Below the pieces are notes generated by a model that worked only from the letters and a program-made list of their open reading frames with translations, was not told where the DNA came from and searched no databases. A DNA stretch of 64,000 bases from Anaerococcus mediterraneensis (GTDB lineage Bacteria; Bacillota; Clostridia; Tissierellales; Peptoniphilaceae): the NCBI RefSeq assembly GCF_900128415.1, contig NZ_LT635772.1, positions 1,798,001 to 1,862,000 on the forward strand, written 5' to 3'. Shown piece by piece: positions 25,580 to 34,561 of the stretch. Every line of letters starts with the position of its first letter. Position 1 is the first letter of the stretch. Position numbers and translations under genes: made by a program.

Positions 25580-26356
25580 CTACAAATATGTGTTCTTATA
25601 TTTTTTTATATTTTCTTCTGTCAAAAACTCATAGGCAGAGTTTATCTCTTGGAATTTTTCCTTAGCGCCTGGGTCTTTATTTAGGTCTGGGTGGTATTTT
25701 TTAGCTAATTTTCTATAATTGAGCTTGACTTGGTAAATATCTGTATTTACTGGCAACTCTAAAAGAGAAACTGCATTTTCATATTTTTCCTTAAAGCCAA
25801 GATCATTTACCCCACCAAAGTTTTGATAGGATCCTTGGTAGCCACTATAATTATCCTGCCTAAAATCTCCCATATCATAATAGGTAAAATTGCCAAAAAG
25901 ATCTTCAAAATAGTCATTGACCCTTTGTTGACGGGCCCTGGCTTCTTCTTCGGCCTTTCTTTGACGTTCTTTTTCCTGGTCAATCTTATATTTTTGTGAA
26001 TAATCAGAAATATTTTCAAAACCAACTTTTTGACCTGTTATGAAGCTATCAGCCCTATCATAGAGCCACTCTGTCAAAACATAATTGCCATACCTAAGTA
26101 TAGAAATAAACTTAGGGCCTAAGACCGGTATTATCAAAATCACAAATATGGCATACCAGACTTTTTTTGGCAAAAACAAAAGGAGGGTTGGCAAAAATAT
26201 AAAGGTTGAACATCCAACCATAAAAACTATGGCCAAAAGTGACCTGATCCCCTCAAAGGTCATAACCAAAATATTCATAAAATTTATAAGTACTGTAAAT
26301 ATAGTCCCAATCACAGTTGCCAAACCGTGAAGGAATTTACCAAATATTTTTTTCAT
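25580..26356 (-). CDS. Membrane-anchored J-domain protein
   Basis: About 258 residues. Two N-terminal hydrophobic segments (to about residue 85) are followed by a charged coiled-coil stretch rich in Lys/Glu/Arg and a C-terminal J-domain. The latter has the HPD motif in [20 protein letters not shown] and ends INSAYEFL. It should recruit DnaK to the membrane; it lacks the Gly/Phe and zinc regions of DnaJ. The ATG at 26356 with AAAGGA upstream is preferred to the further ATG at 26389. Confidence 0.87.
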   Translation of the reverse strand: MKKIFGKFLHGLATVIGTIFTVLINFMNILVMTFEGIRSLLAIVFMVGCSTFIFLPTLLLFLPKKVWYAIFVILIIPVLGPKFISILRYGNYVLTEWLYDRADSFITGQKVGFENISDYSQKYKIDQEKERQRKAEEEARARQQRVNDYFEDLFGNFTYYDMGDFRQDNYSGYQGSYQNFGGVNDLGFKEKYENAVSLLELPVNTDIYQVKLNYRKLAKKYHPDLNKDPGAKEKFQEINSAYEFLTEENIKKYKNTYL

Positions 26357-26462
26357 AAAAATCCTTTCTATTTTCTTATTATACAACATTACTTATTTTT
26401 ACCAAAACAAATGTCCTAAGTCTATTTTAATTTTTTTATAAAAAAAATCCTAAATAAATCCA

Positions 26463-26488
26463 TAAAAAAATGAGGGCATCGCCCTCAT
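26463..26488 (-). terminator. Terminator after the ABC exporter
   Basis: TGAGGGC-GAT-GCCCTCA on the minus strand followed by seven T, directly after the stop at 26491. Confidence 0.9.
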
Positions 26489-26490
26489 CA

Positions 26491-28260
26491 TTATCCGAAC
26501 AAGTCTTCATTATTTGAGTTGTACAGTTTGTAATAAACTCCTTTTTTGGCAAGTAGATCCTTGTGTGATCCTCTTTCTACTATGCCATCATAGGTTAAAA
26601 CCAAAATCTCATCTGCATTTATGATTGTTGACAGCCTATGAGCTATAGTTAGGGTTGTCCTACCCTTAGATAGTTTTTCTAGGGATGATTGGACAATTGC
26701 CTCACTCTTGTTATCAAGAGCGCTTGTCGCCTCATCTAGGATTAGGATTGGTGGATTTTTCAAAAATACCCTAGCTATGGATATTCTCTGTTTTTGTCCG
26801 CCGGATAATTTGACTCCTCTTTCTCCTATATAGGTATCAAGGCCATCTGGCAGGTCTTTTATAAACTCATCAGCACCTGCAAGTTTTGCTGCTGTCTTGA
26901 TATCTTCTTCGCTGACATCTTCCTTGCCATATTTTATATTATCTCTGACTGTACCAGAAAATAAGTAGACATCTTGTTGGACTATACCAATGTTATTTCT
27001 AAGAGAATTTATAGTTAGGTCCCTGATATCTGTATCATCTATTTTTATAGCTCCCTGGTTTACATCATAAAATCTTGGGATAAGTTTTGAAATAGTGGTC
27101 TTTCCTGCTCCTGATGGGCCAACTAGGGCTATGTTTTCACCAACATTTATGGTAAATGACATATTATCAAGGACATTTGCTTCATCATCTGGTGTATTTG
27201 GATATTTGAAAGATACATTTTCAAATTCTATTTTGCCTTTGACATCGTTGAGCTCTTTTGGATTTTCTTTGTCAAAAATCTCCATATCTAGACTCATGAT
27301 TTCTACAAATCTCTCTATCCCGGTTGTGCCTCTTTCAAAAGTATCAGTGAAGTTTATAAGCCTTTCTATAGTAGCTACTAGCATATTTAGGTACATGGTA
27401 AAGGCTATGAGCTGGCCTGGACTTATCTCTTTATTTATAACAAAAAATCCACCGACAAGGATCAAAAGCAGGTACATAAAGCCAGAAAAAGTATCTTTGA
27501 CAGAAAAATACCTAGCCATAGCATAGTATTGGTCTGATTTTATATCGGCAAATTTGTTATTTTCCTTGGCAAATTTTTCCTTTTCTATATCCTCATTGGC
27601 AAAGGATTTGACTACTGATATACCTAAAAGTGTATCTTCTATGCCTGAGTTTACCTCTCCGATTTGCCTTTTAGAATTTATTGTAGCCTTTCTAAAGGAA
27701 GCACGAGATTTTCTGGAAACAAGATACATTATCGGTATGACAATGTATATGATAAGTGATAATTTTACATCTATTCTCATCAAAACTATAAAAGATATGA
27801 CAAGTTTTAAAAAGCCTACTAAAAACTCCTCTGGAACGTGGTGGGAAAACTCGGTTATCTCAAATAAATCGCTAGTAATCCTTGTCATGAGTTGTCCAAT
27901 TTTTGCCTCGTTGAAAAACTCTGTGTCCATCTTGAGTAGGTGGTTAAAGACATCACCTCTCATATCTCTTTCTATCTTGGCCCCCATTATATGGCCTATA
28001 GACTGCATAAAATACCTAGCTACAACAGATATAGCCTTGCAAATCCCATATATGATACCAACTTTTATTATCCTAGGTTGGTCTAATATGCCAATCTGCG
28101 CCCAGTCAGTCAAATATGAAAGCAAAAGTGGCAATACAAGTTCTGATAGGGTTGTAAGGGCTGCAGCCACAAGATCAAGTATCAAAGTCTTTTTATATGG
28201 TCCATAATAAGGAATAAATTTCTTTAATAAATACTTATTAGAATATTTTTGTTTTTCCAT
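26491..28260 (-). CDS. ABC exporter, fused permease/ATPase (MsbA/LmrA type)
   Basis: A 589-residue half-transporter acting as a homodimer. Six transmembrane helices occupy residues about 20-300. The ATPase has Walker A GPSGAGKTT, Q-loop VQQDVYLF, signature LSGGQKQRISIAR, Walker B ILILDEATSALD and H-loop TIAHRLSTI. The substrate cannot be read from sequence. Being a lone gene, it is more likely homodimeric than part of a heterodimer. Confidence 0.93.
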   Translation of the reverse strand: MEKQKYSNKYLLKKFIPYYGPYKKTLILDLVAAALTTLSELVLPLLLSYLTDWAQIGILDQPRIIKVGIIYGICKAISVVARYFMQSIGHIMGAKIERDMRGDVFNHLLKMDTEFFNEAKIGQLMTRITSDLFEITEFSHHVPEEFLVGFLKLVISFIVLMRIDVKLSLIIYIVIPIMYLVSRKSRASFRKATINSKRQIGEVNSGIEDTLLGISVVKSFANEDIEKEKFAKENNKFADIKSDQYYAMARYFSVKDTFSGFMYLLLILVGGFFVINKEISPGQLIAFTMYLNMLVATIERLINFTDTFERGTTGIERFVEIMSLDMEIFDKENPKELNDVKGKIEFENVSFKYPNTPDDEANVLDNMSFTINVGENIALVGPSGAGKTTISKLIPRFYDVNQGAIKIDDTDIRDLTINSLRNNIGIVQQDVYLFSGTVRDNIKYGKEDVSEEDIKTAAKLAGADEFIKDLPDGLDTYIGERGVKLSGGQKQRISIARVFLKNPPILILDEATSALDNKSEAIVQSSLEKLSKGRTTLTIAHRLSTIINADEILVLTYDGIVERGSHKDLLAKKGVYYKLYNSNNEDLFG

Positions 28261-28448
28261 AATTCTCCTTTCATTTTATTTCTTTATATATAGATCTATA
28301 ATACTATTTTATAAATATATTTCATCAAATTTAAAAACTTTGCCAAAATCAACTTTATTTTTACTTTTGCACTCCTTGTAGTATTATAGTAGATGACAGC
28401 GTTTTATTTTTAACTAAAATAACCGTGAATAATTTTAATGGAGGAAAT

Positions 28449-29291
28449 ATGGCTAGAATAGTAGAAAAAACAAATTTAAATTCAAATACAATTAAATTTG
28501 TTGTAAACTCACCAGAGATAGCAAAAAGAGCATTACCTGGTCAATTTATAATTCTAAGGCTAGACGAAAAAGGTGAAAGAGTACCTTTTACAATATCATC
28601 AACAGATGAGGAAAATGTTACTATAATTGTCCAAATCGTAGGTGGTACAACCATGAGAATGGATAAATTAAAGGCAGGAGATGGATTTTTAGACTTTGTA
28701 GGTCCACTTGGTATCCCTACCCACCTAGATGAATTTAAGGGCAAAAACGTATGTGTAGTTGGTGGTGGACTTGGCACAGCTATAGCATATCCACAAGCTA
28801 AATACCTACATAATATTGGTGCAAACGTAGATGTAATAATGGGTTTTAAAAACAAAGATCTTATAATCTTAGAAGACGAACTTAAAGAATCTTCTACAAA
28901 TCTTTACATAACAACAGATGACGGATCCTATGGTAGACAAGGTTTTGTAACCCAAGTTTTAGATGACCTCATAAATGAAGGCAAAAAATACGATCACGTC
29001 CTAACAATAGGCCCTGCCATAATGATGAAAAATGTAGTGGGAGTCACAAGACCTCACAATATCCCAACAACTGTATCTATGAACTCTATCATGGTAGATG
29101 GTACAGGTATGTGCGGATGCTGCAGGCTAACAGTTGGTGGCGAAATGAAATTTGCCTGCGTAGATGGTCCAGACTTTGACGGATTTAAAGTTGACTTTGA
29201 CGAGGCTATGAACAGAGCTCGTAACTACGCAACAGAAGAGAGAGAACACATTTGCAACTTGACTGGGGAGGTAAGAAATGGCCAAATTTAA
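28449..29291 (+). CDS. nfnA: NADH-dependent reduced ferredoxin:NADP+ oxidoreductase, subunit A
   Basis: About 280 residues. A FAD-binding ferredoxin-reductase fold (RVPFTISST, VGPLGIPT) and NAD-binding GGGLGTAIAYPQAK are followed by a C-terminal [2Fe-2S] motif GMCGCCRLTVGGEMKFAC. This is the NfnA/SudB pattern. With NfnB it bifurcates electrons from NADPH to NAD+ and ferredoxin, or the reverse. The ATG at 28449, four bases after GGAGG, is chosen over the ATG eight codons upstream. It overlaps nfnB by 14 bases. Confidence 0.92.
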   Translation: MARIVEKTNLNSNTIKFVVNSPEIAKRALPGQFIILRLDEKGERVPFTISSTDEENVTIIVQIVGGTTMRMDKLKAGDGFLDFVGPLGIPTHLDEFKGKNVCVVGGGLGTAIAYPQAKYLHNIGANVDVIMGFKNKDLIILEDELKESSTNLYITTDDGSYGRQGFVTQVLDDLINEGKKYDHVLTIGPAIMMKNVVGVTRPHNIPTTVSMNSIMVDGTGMCGCCRLTVGGEMKFACVDGPDFDGFKVDFDEAMNRARNYATEEREHICNLTGEVRNGQI

Positions 29292-30675
29292 TATGTCACT
29301 TGAAAAAGTAAAAATGCCTGAACAAGACCCTAATGTTCGTAATAAAAATTTTAAGGAAGTAGCAGAAGGCTATACCCTAGAGATGGCCCAAGAAGAGGCC
29401 CTAAGATGTGTCCAATGCAAACACAAACCATGTATGGACGGCTGCCCAGTTTCTGTTAAAATCCCAGAATTTATCCATAAAATTGTAGAAGGTGACCTAG
29501 AGGGAGCTTATCAAAAAATATCAGAAACAAACAACCTCCCAGCTATATGCGGTAGGGTTTGTCCTCAAGAAAACCAATGCGAGGGAGTTTGTACAAGAGG
29601 TATCAAGGGCGAACCTGTTGGTATAGGTCGTCTAGAAAGATTTGTAGCTGATACACACAATGCCCAAAAATATACAAAACCAGTAGAAGTTTATGCCAAC
29701 AAAGAAAAAGTAGCAGTAGTTGGTGCTGGCCCATCAGGACTTACAGCTGCAGCAGACTTGGCTAAACTTGGTTATAAGGTTACACTTTTTGATGCCTTCC
29801 ACACAGCTGGCGGCGTTTTGATGTACGGTATCCCAGAATTTAGGTTACCAAAAACTCTAGTAAACACTGAGCTTAAAAACGTAATTGGTCTTGGTGTAAA
29901 ACTTAGAACCAATGTCATAATTGGTAGGACAATTTCTATAAACGACCTTATAGAAGAAGGCTATGAAGCAGTTTATGTATCAACCGGTGCAGGACTTCCA
30001 TCCTTCCTAGGCATACCAGGAGAAAACTTAAACGGAGTTTATTCAGCAAACGAATTTTTAACCCGTATGAACCTAATGAAGGCCTACAAATTCCCAGAAT
30101 ATGACACACCAGTCCATGTTGGCAAAAAAGTATGTGTTGTTGGTGGCGGTAACGTAGCAATGGATGCTGCAAGATCTGCAAAAAGACTCGGCGCTGATGT
30201 CACAATAGTATATCGTCGTGGTTTTGATGAAATGCCAGCCAGGGCTGAAGAAAGCCACCACGCCAAAGAAGAAGGTGTAAACTTCATGAACCTTCACAAC
30301 CCAGTAGAAATCATTGGCGAAAATGGTTGGGTCAAGGCTGTAAAAGTAGAAAAAATGGAGCTTGGCGAAGCTGATGCCTCTGGTAGAAGAAGACCTGTTG
30401 CCACAGGAGAATACGAAACAGTTGATTTTGATTCTGTCATAGTTTCTATTGGCCAATCACCAAACCCACTTATCAAACAAACAAACCCAGATATAAAAAC
30501 AGAATCTTGGGGTGGTATTATCATAGATGATAACACAACAATGACTACAAAAGATGGAGTTTTTGCTGGTGGAGATGCTGTAAGCGGTGCTGCAACAGTT
30601 ATACTTGCAATGGGTGCTGGTAAAAAAGCTGCAGAAAATATAGACAAATACATCAGAAACAAAAACGACAAATAA
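29278..30675 (+). CDS. nfnB: NADH-dependent reduced ferredoxin:NADP+ oxidoreductase, subunit B (GltD-like)
   Basis: A 465-residue flavoprotein. The N-terminal cysteines in ALRCVQCKHKPCMDGCPV and ICGRVCPQENQCEGVC carry two [4Fe-4S] clusters. FAD-binding VAVVGAGPSGLTAAA, NADP-binding VCVVGGGNVAMDAARSAKRLG and the closing FAD motif FAGGDAVSGAATV complete the GltD/NfnB core. It follows nfnA with overlapping codons. Repeat element copy 2 begins nine bases after its stop. Confidence 0.93.
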   Translation: MAKFNMSLEKVKMPEQDPNVRNKNFKEVAEGYTLEMAQEEALRCVQCKHKPCMDGCPVSVKIPEFIHKIVEGDLEGAYQKISETNNLPAICGRVCPQENQCEGVCTRGIKGEPVGIGRLERFVADTHNAQKYTKPVEVYANKEKVAVVGAGPSGLTAAADLAKLGYKVTLFDAFHTAGGVLMYGIPEFRLPKTLVNTELKNVIGLGVKLRTNVIIGRTISINDLIEEGYEAVYVSTGAGLPSFLGIPGENLNGVYSANEFLTRMNLMKAYKFPEYDTPVHVGKKVCVVGGGNVAMDAARSAKRLGADVTIVYRRGFDEMPARAEESHHAKEEGVNFMNLHNPVEIIGENGWVKAVKVEKMELGEADASGRRRPVATGEYETVDFDSVIVSIGQSPNPLIKQTNPDIKTESWGGIIIDDNTTMTTKDGVFAGGDAVSGAATVILAMGAGKKAAENIDKYIRNKNDK

Positions 30676-30683
30676 GATAAGAA

Positions 30684-30839
30684 AAGGGGCTGTTGCAGAA
30701 TGAATAAATCGTCCCAATATCGCCAGAGGAACCCCTTAGAAAATTTTGCCTCCATGAGCCGGCAGGCTATATAAAAAATTTTCTAAGAGAACCCTCTGCC
30801 GATGGGACGATAATTATTCACAATTTGCAACAGCCTCTT
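30684..30839. mobile_element. Miniature inverted-repeat element, copy 2 (~156 bp)
   Basis: The ends GGGGCTGTTGCAGAATGA + ATAAATCGTCCC and, on the other strand, GAGGCTGTTGCAAATTGTGA + ATAATTATCGTCCC match those of the element at 6101-6233. The interior holds an extra inverted pair, CTTAGAAAATTTT and AAAATTTTCTAAG, making the whole element fold into a long hairpin. It contains no gene. Located just after nfnB, it may act as that operon's 3' structure. Confidence 0.82.
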
Positions 30840-30905
30840 TTTTAGATTGGTTTTAATAAATGAATTAGGGGTATAAAATAGTAAATCAAAAAATAAGGAG
30901 TATAT

Positions 30906-31445
30906 ATGAAAATCGGATTATTAGTAGGATCTCTTAGAAAAAATTCATGGAATAAAAAATTAGCAGCAGAAGTAGCAGATTTATTAGATGTTGATTCTTA
31001 TTTGATCGATCTAAGTGACATGCCATTTTATAACCAAGATCTAGATGGAGCTGAGCCAATAGCTGAGTATAAAAGACTTAGAGAAGATATAAAAAAATGT
31101 GATGGATTTATCTTTATAACCCCAGAATACAACCGCTCCCTTGCCCCAGTTCTTAAAAACGCTATAGACATTGGATCTCGTGGTCCAGAAGGCAATCTTT
31201 GGACACAAAAACCAGCCACAGTATTTAGCTCAACAATAGGTACAATGGGTGGTGTCTCATCCAATTTGGCCCTAAAACAATCATTTAACTGTGTAGACCT
31301 ACTAGCTATGAGCAAACCTGAAGTCTACCTATCAAAAATCAATGAACTTTTTGACAAGGACGGAAAATTGGTAGAAGGCACAAAGGAATTTGTCAAATCT
31401 GCTTGTGATGACTTTGTAAAATTTGCCAAAAAATTTGTAGACTAA
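30906..31445 (+). CDS. NADPH-dependent FMN reductase
   Basis: A 179-residue flavodoxin-like reductase. GLLVGSLRKNSWNKKLA is the FMN phosphate loop, TPEYNRSLAPVLKNAIDIGSR the flavin-binding loop and STIGTMGGV the third. It reduces FMN, quinones or azo compounds. It is about 65% alike by eye to the gene at 32277. A MarR gene lies between them and may control both. Confidence 0.88.
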   Translation: MKIGLLVGSLRKNSWNKKLAAEVADLLDVDSYLIDLSDMPFYNQDLDGAEPIAEYKRLREDIKKCDGFIFITPEYNRSLAPVLKNAIDIGSRGPEGNLWTQKPATVFSSTIGTMGGVSSNLALKQSFNCVDLLAMSKPEVYLSKINELFDKDGKLVEGTKEFVKSACDDFVKFAKKFVD

Positions 31446-31447
31446 TA

Positions 31448-31474
31448 GGCTAAGATCATTCTTAGCCCTTTTTG
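31448..31474 (+). terminator. Terminator after the first FMN reductase
   Basis: GGCTAAGA-TCAT-TCTTAGCC followed by CTTTTTG, three bases after the stop. Confidence 0.8.
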
Positions 31475-31646
31475 AAACCATAAATCAATAAATATAAAAT
31501 ACAAATATTTAAAAATTGTCCTTCCCTTTATATTTTTCTTTTATAGAAATATTTGATTATTGGCTAGAATTTTCACCAATATTTCAATCTCCTTCATGTT
31601 AAAAAGTTCCCAAATATAACTTTACAAATAAAATACCAATAGTACT

Positions 31647-31666
31647 ATATATCTAGTTAGATATAT
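31647..31666. promoter_or_regulatory. Perfect dyad ahead of marR, probable MarR operator
   Basis: ATATATCTA-GT-TAGATATAT is a perfect 9+2+9 inverted repeat 27 bases before the marR ATG. It overlaps a likely -10 region (TATATA at about 31646; TTTACA at 31621 could be the -35). Its size and place fit autorepression by the MarR protein. No copy of this dyad was found before either reductase gene. Confidence 0.65.
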
Positions 31667-31693
31667 CTATGTAGATGTATTTAAGGAGTAAAT

Positions 31694-32116
31694 ATGACAA
31701 ATGAAAATTTAAAAATCCTCATAGGCTTGCATAAAAATGTCAAGGAACTTGATAACAAAACCCTGGCTATTGCTAGGAAATATGGTCTTAGTTTTAGCCA
31801 ATTCATGGTTCTTGAGGCACTTTTATCAAAGGGCATCCTTTCTATAAGTGAGGTTAGAGATACTATTTTGTCCAGTGTCGGTACTATATCCCTTGTGATT
31901 TCAAATCTTGAAAAAATGGGTCATATAAAAAGAGATCCTGATAAAAATGACAAGAGAATTTGCCTGATCTCCCTTACCGACAAGGGTAGGGACATAATTA
32001 GTAAAATTGTCCCAGAAAATGAAAATATGATTAATAAATACATGGAAAAGCTTGATAAGAGGGAAAGAAAAATCCTACTTGAGCTTTTGAAAAAATTAGG
32101 ACCTAGAGATGGCTAA
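31694..32116 (+). CDS. MarR-family transcriptional regulator
   Basis: A 140-residue winged-helix dimer. ILSISEVRDTILSSVGTISLVISNLEKMG is the recognition helix region, and KRDPDKNDKRICLISLTDKG is the wing with the D-x-R motif. No cysteine lies at the N-terminal sensing position of OhrR, so a phenolic or other small ligand is more likely than peroxide sensing. It stands between two paralogous FMN reductase genes. Confidence 0.92.
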   Translation: MTNENLKILIGLHKNVKELDNKTLAIARKYGLSFSQFMVLEALLSKGILSISEVRDTILSSVGTISLVISNLEKMGHIKRDPDKNDKRICLISLTDKGRDIISKIVPENENMINKYMEKLDKRERKILLELLKKLGPRDG

Positions 32117-32276
32117 TAGAAAAGTCAAAAGGCTTTGAGAGTAAAGACGGTGCAGGCCTTAGCTAACAAGGATCCTTGTCTTGTCCAATAGTGATAAAAA
32201 GTGAAAAATAATTGCCGACCTAAATAACGACAATTTTATTAGAGAAAATTTAAAGTTTAAAGATTAAGGAGAAAAA

Positions 32277-32816
32277 ATGAAAATAGGATTATTAGTAGGT
32301 TCCCTAAGAAAGGGGTCTTTTAATAAAAAAATAGCACAAGTAGTAGAAGAAGTTATAAATGAAAAACACCAAGCAGAGATTATAGATATCTCCTACCTTC
32401 CAATATATAACCAAGACCATGACGGAGCAAAGCCAATAGAAGAATATGTAAGAATAAGACAAGAGCTTAAAAAATATGACGCATATATCTTCTTTACTCC
32501 AGAATACAACCGCTCCCTTGCCCCTGCCCTTAAAAATGTCATAGACATCGGCAGCCGTGATCCAAAAGGCAATATCTGGGATGGCAAGGCAGCTGCAGTT
32601 TTTTCTGCATCCATGGGCTCTTCTGGGGCAATGATGGCAAACTTCGCCCTAAAAGATAATTTCGTCTATGTAAACCTAATAACAATGAACCAACCAGAAG
32701 TTTATATTTCTAAAGTCCACACCCTCTTTGATGAAAAGGGCAGGCTGGTCGAGGATACAAAGAAATTTGTAGAAGCTTCTGCAAGGGATTTTATACAATT
32801 TGCTAAAGATATATAG
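32277..32816 (+). CDS. NADPH-dependent FMN reductase, paralogue
   Basis: A 179-residue paralogue of the enzyme at 30906. It has GLLVGSLRKGSFNKKIA, TPEYNRSLAPALKNVIDIGSR and SASMGSSGAM at the same positions. Same length and collinear throughout, so the pair arose by duplication. It lies 160 bases downstream of marR in a region with no other frame, and ends at a strong terminator. Confidence 0.88.
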   Translation: MKIGLLVGSLRKGSFNKKIAQVVEEVINEKHQAEIIDISYLPIYNQDHDGAKPIEEYVRIRQELKKYDAYIFFTPEYNRSLAPALKNVIDIGSRDPKGNIWDGKAAAVFSASMGSSGAMMANFALKDNFVYVNLITMNQPEVYISKVHTLFDEKGRLVEDTKKFVEASARDFIQFAKDI

Positions 32817-32821
32817 TTTAT

Positions 32822-32855
32822 AAAAGGCTAAGGTCATCCTTAGCCTTTTATTATT
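32822..32855. terminator. Terminator after the second FMN reductase
   Basis: AAAAGGCTAAGG-TCAT-CCTTAGCCTTTT forms a 12-bp hairpin with T-rich sequence after it and A-rich before it, so it can work on both strands. Confidence 0.88.
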
Positions 32856-33210
32856 TTCTTGGGTCACTGCTAACAGTAAATATCCCAAATTTATAAACTA
32901 AGACTCCTAGTATAGCTTATGAAATATCAAATATCAAGAGGCTATATTTCTTTGTTAGGTCTCTATCCATATCCTTTTTAAAATAGGCAATTATAGATAT
33001 ATTTACACAGCTTGCAAGAATTTTTATAGACTTGTCCTAAAGGAAACCAAAAAACAAGCTAGCATATATAGGATAAAAATAAAATTTATGGTCTTAAAAA
33101 TACATTTAAAAAATTTTTAGCTTTTTCTTGTTTTTATTGAGTTTTAAAATAAGCCATAAATAATTTTTATATTTATAATACTAGCAATATTTTAAAAACA
33201 ATTATCCCCC
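32856..33210. other. AT-rich intergenic region without a recognisable gene
   Basis: Between the reductase terminator and the stop of the 33211 gene I see no open frame with a ribosome site, no strong hairpin and no tRNA-like fold. Long A/T tracts around 33060-33200 follow the stop at 33211 and may hold its terminator. The region could be decayed coding DNA, but I recognise nothing. Confidence 0.5.
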
Positions 33211-34503
33211 TTAAAAGCTATGGTCTGTTTTTAGCCAACCTATATCATCCTTTGATAAATCAACAGATCCTAAAAGCAAAAAGTAGATGTAGATGGTTTC
33301 TTCTCTGATTTTTTTTATCTTTTCTTCATCCTTTAGATTGTCTTTGTGAAAATAACCATTTCTATAGTAGGTTCTCCAGACTCTGAGTTTGCCCCTTAGG
33401 TATCTCATCAAAAAATGCTTGCTATAAGCAAAAACCTCATCAAAAATATCATCGTTTTCATATGAAGTTATAAAATACTCCAAAGATCCTAGAGTCTTGT
33501 CTATATCATCATTATCAGTCTCTTGTATCTCTAGCCCCCTTATATATTTGCCCTGGCCAAGCCTAAGGATGATATCCCACAGCAATTGCTCTACAGATTT
33601 TAGGTATCCTGCCACAATATAGGTATTGTCTAGGTTTTCATTGTAGAGATATTTCCTAAAAATCCACTCACTGGTCAAAAAAGACCTAGCAAAATCAGAC
33701 TCTCCTACCATAATTTCATATCTTTTTTCTCTTATAAAATTGTCATATAGTTTTCCAAAATTTTCTTTGTTTAATTTCTCTAACCTAGACCCATCATCAT
33801 AATTAGAAGTCCTGTCATTTATGGACTTGTAGTCAAAATTTATAAGTAGGTCAGAACTTTCTTTTTTTAGTTTTTCTAAAGTTTCATCATTGAGGAGCTC
33901 TGTTATCTGAAAACCAAGGATTTGATGCATCTCTTTTTGGTAATCAACCATAAATTTATTAAAATTTTCTACTTCTTCTTTACCAAAAAATCTTTCTATC
34001 AATCCTTCATATGTTATGAGTTCAATATCCATATTAGGATTTGATTTTTTCCATGACCCCTCCATAGAATTTAGCCTTTCTATGTTATAAGTGTTAGGCT
34101 TTACCATAAAAACACCCAAAACTTTTTTGCCAGTTTCTATCGCCTGGTTTCTAAGATCACCAGCTCTGACTCCCCCAAGTTCGTATGTAGGATACAATTT
34201 AAAATAGACTACTTGGCGGTCTATCAAAAAATAAGAATACAAGCTCCTACCTTGTGAGTCGTAGCCATTATCTCTCTTAAACTCTGCTTCTACACCATAT
34301 TTTTTGCACAAAAGCCCTATCAATTTCTTTGCATACTTAAAAGAAATCCTATCAAATTTTTCTATAATCTCCCTATACAAATTATCATCTAATGAACTTA
34401 TTGAAAAAATCGACCTGACTCTTGGTTTCTTGTAGCTGATAATGGCAAGCTCTCTAGCCATGGCAAGGTCTTCTACCAATTTTTTTCTTAATTCTTCATA
34501 CAT
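33211..34503 (-). CDS. Unknown protein, 430 aa, with C-terminal HEPN-like RxxxxH motif
   Basis: Not recognised as a named family. The N-terminal half is mixed alpha/beta (FKRDNGYDSQ, then VVYFKLYPTYELGG, then KKVLGVFMVKP). The C-terminal part from about residue 290 is helical. It runs from AGYLKSVEQLLWDII to YYRNGYFHKDNL and ends IYFLLLGSVDL. R-N-G-Y-F-H fits the R-x4-6-H active site of HEPN RNases, in the expected late helix. A stand-alone defence or stress RNase is therefore possible. It has AAGGAGA before the ATG, is cut off by a terminator upstream and shows no toxin-antitoxin partner. Confidence 0.65.
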   Translation of the reverse strand: MYEELRKKLVEDLAMARELAIISYKKPRVRSIFSISSLDDNLYREIIEKFDRISFKYAKKLIGLLCKKYGVEAEFKRDNGYDSQGRSLYSYFLIDRQVVYFKLYPTYELGGVRAGDLRNQAIETGKKVLGVFMVKPNTYNIERLNSMEGSWKKSNPNMDIELITYEGLIERFFGKEEVENFNKFMVDYQKEMHQILGFQITELLNDETLEKLKKESSDLLINFDYKSINDRTSNYDDGSRLEKLNKENFGKLYDNFIREKRYEIMVGESDFARSFLTSEWIFRKYLYNENLDNTYIVAGYLKSVEQLLWDIILRLGQGKYIRGLEIQETDNDDIDKTLGSLEYFITSYENDDIFDEVFAYSKHFLMRYLRGKLRVWRTYYRNGYFHKDNLKDEEKIKKIREETIYIYFLLLGSVDLSKDDIGWLKTDHSF

Positions 34504-34521
34504 AAAGTTCTCCTTTTATTT

Positions 34522-34555
34522 AAAAAAAATCGGCAAAAGTTTTAGCTCTTGCCGA
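34522..34555 (-). terminator. Terminator after the aldo/keto reductase gene
   Basis: CGGCAA-GAGCTAAAACT-TTGCCG on the minus strand followed by a run of A/T with seven T, just beyond the stop at 34562. Confidence 0.82.
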
Positions 34556-34561
34556 AATATC

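Noticed and set aside
30684..30839. Simple rho-independent terminator for nfnAB
   Set aside because: The same sequence with the same ends occurs at 6101-6233, so it is better described as a mobile repeat, though it may also act as a terminator.
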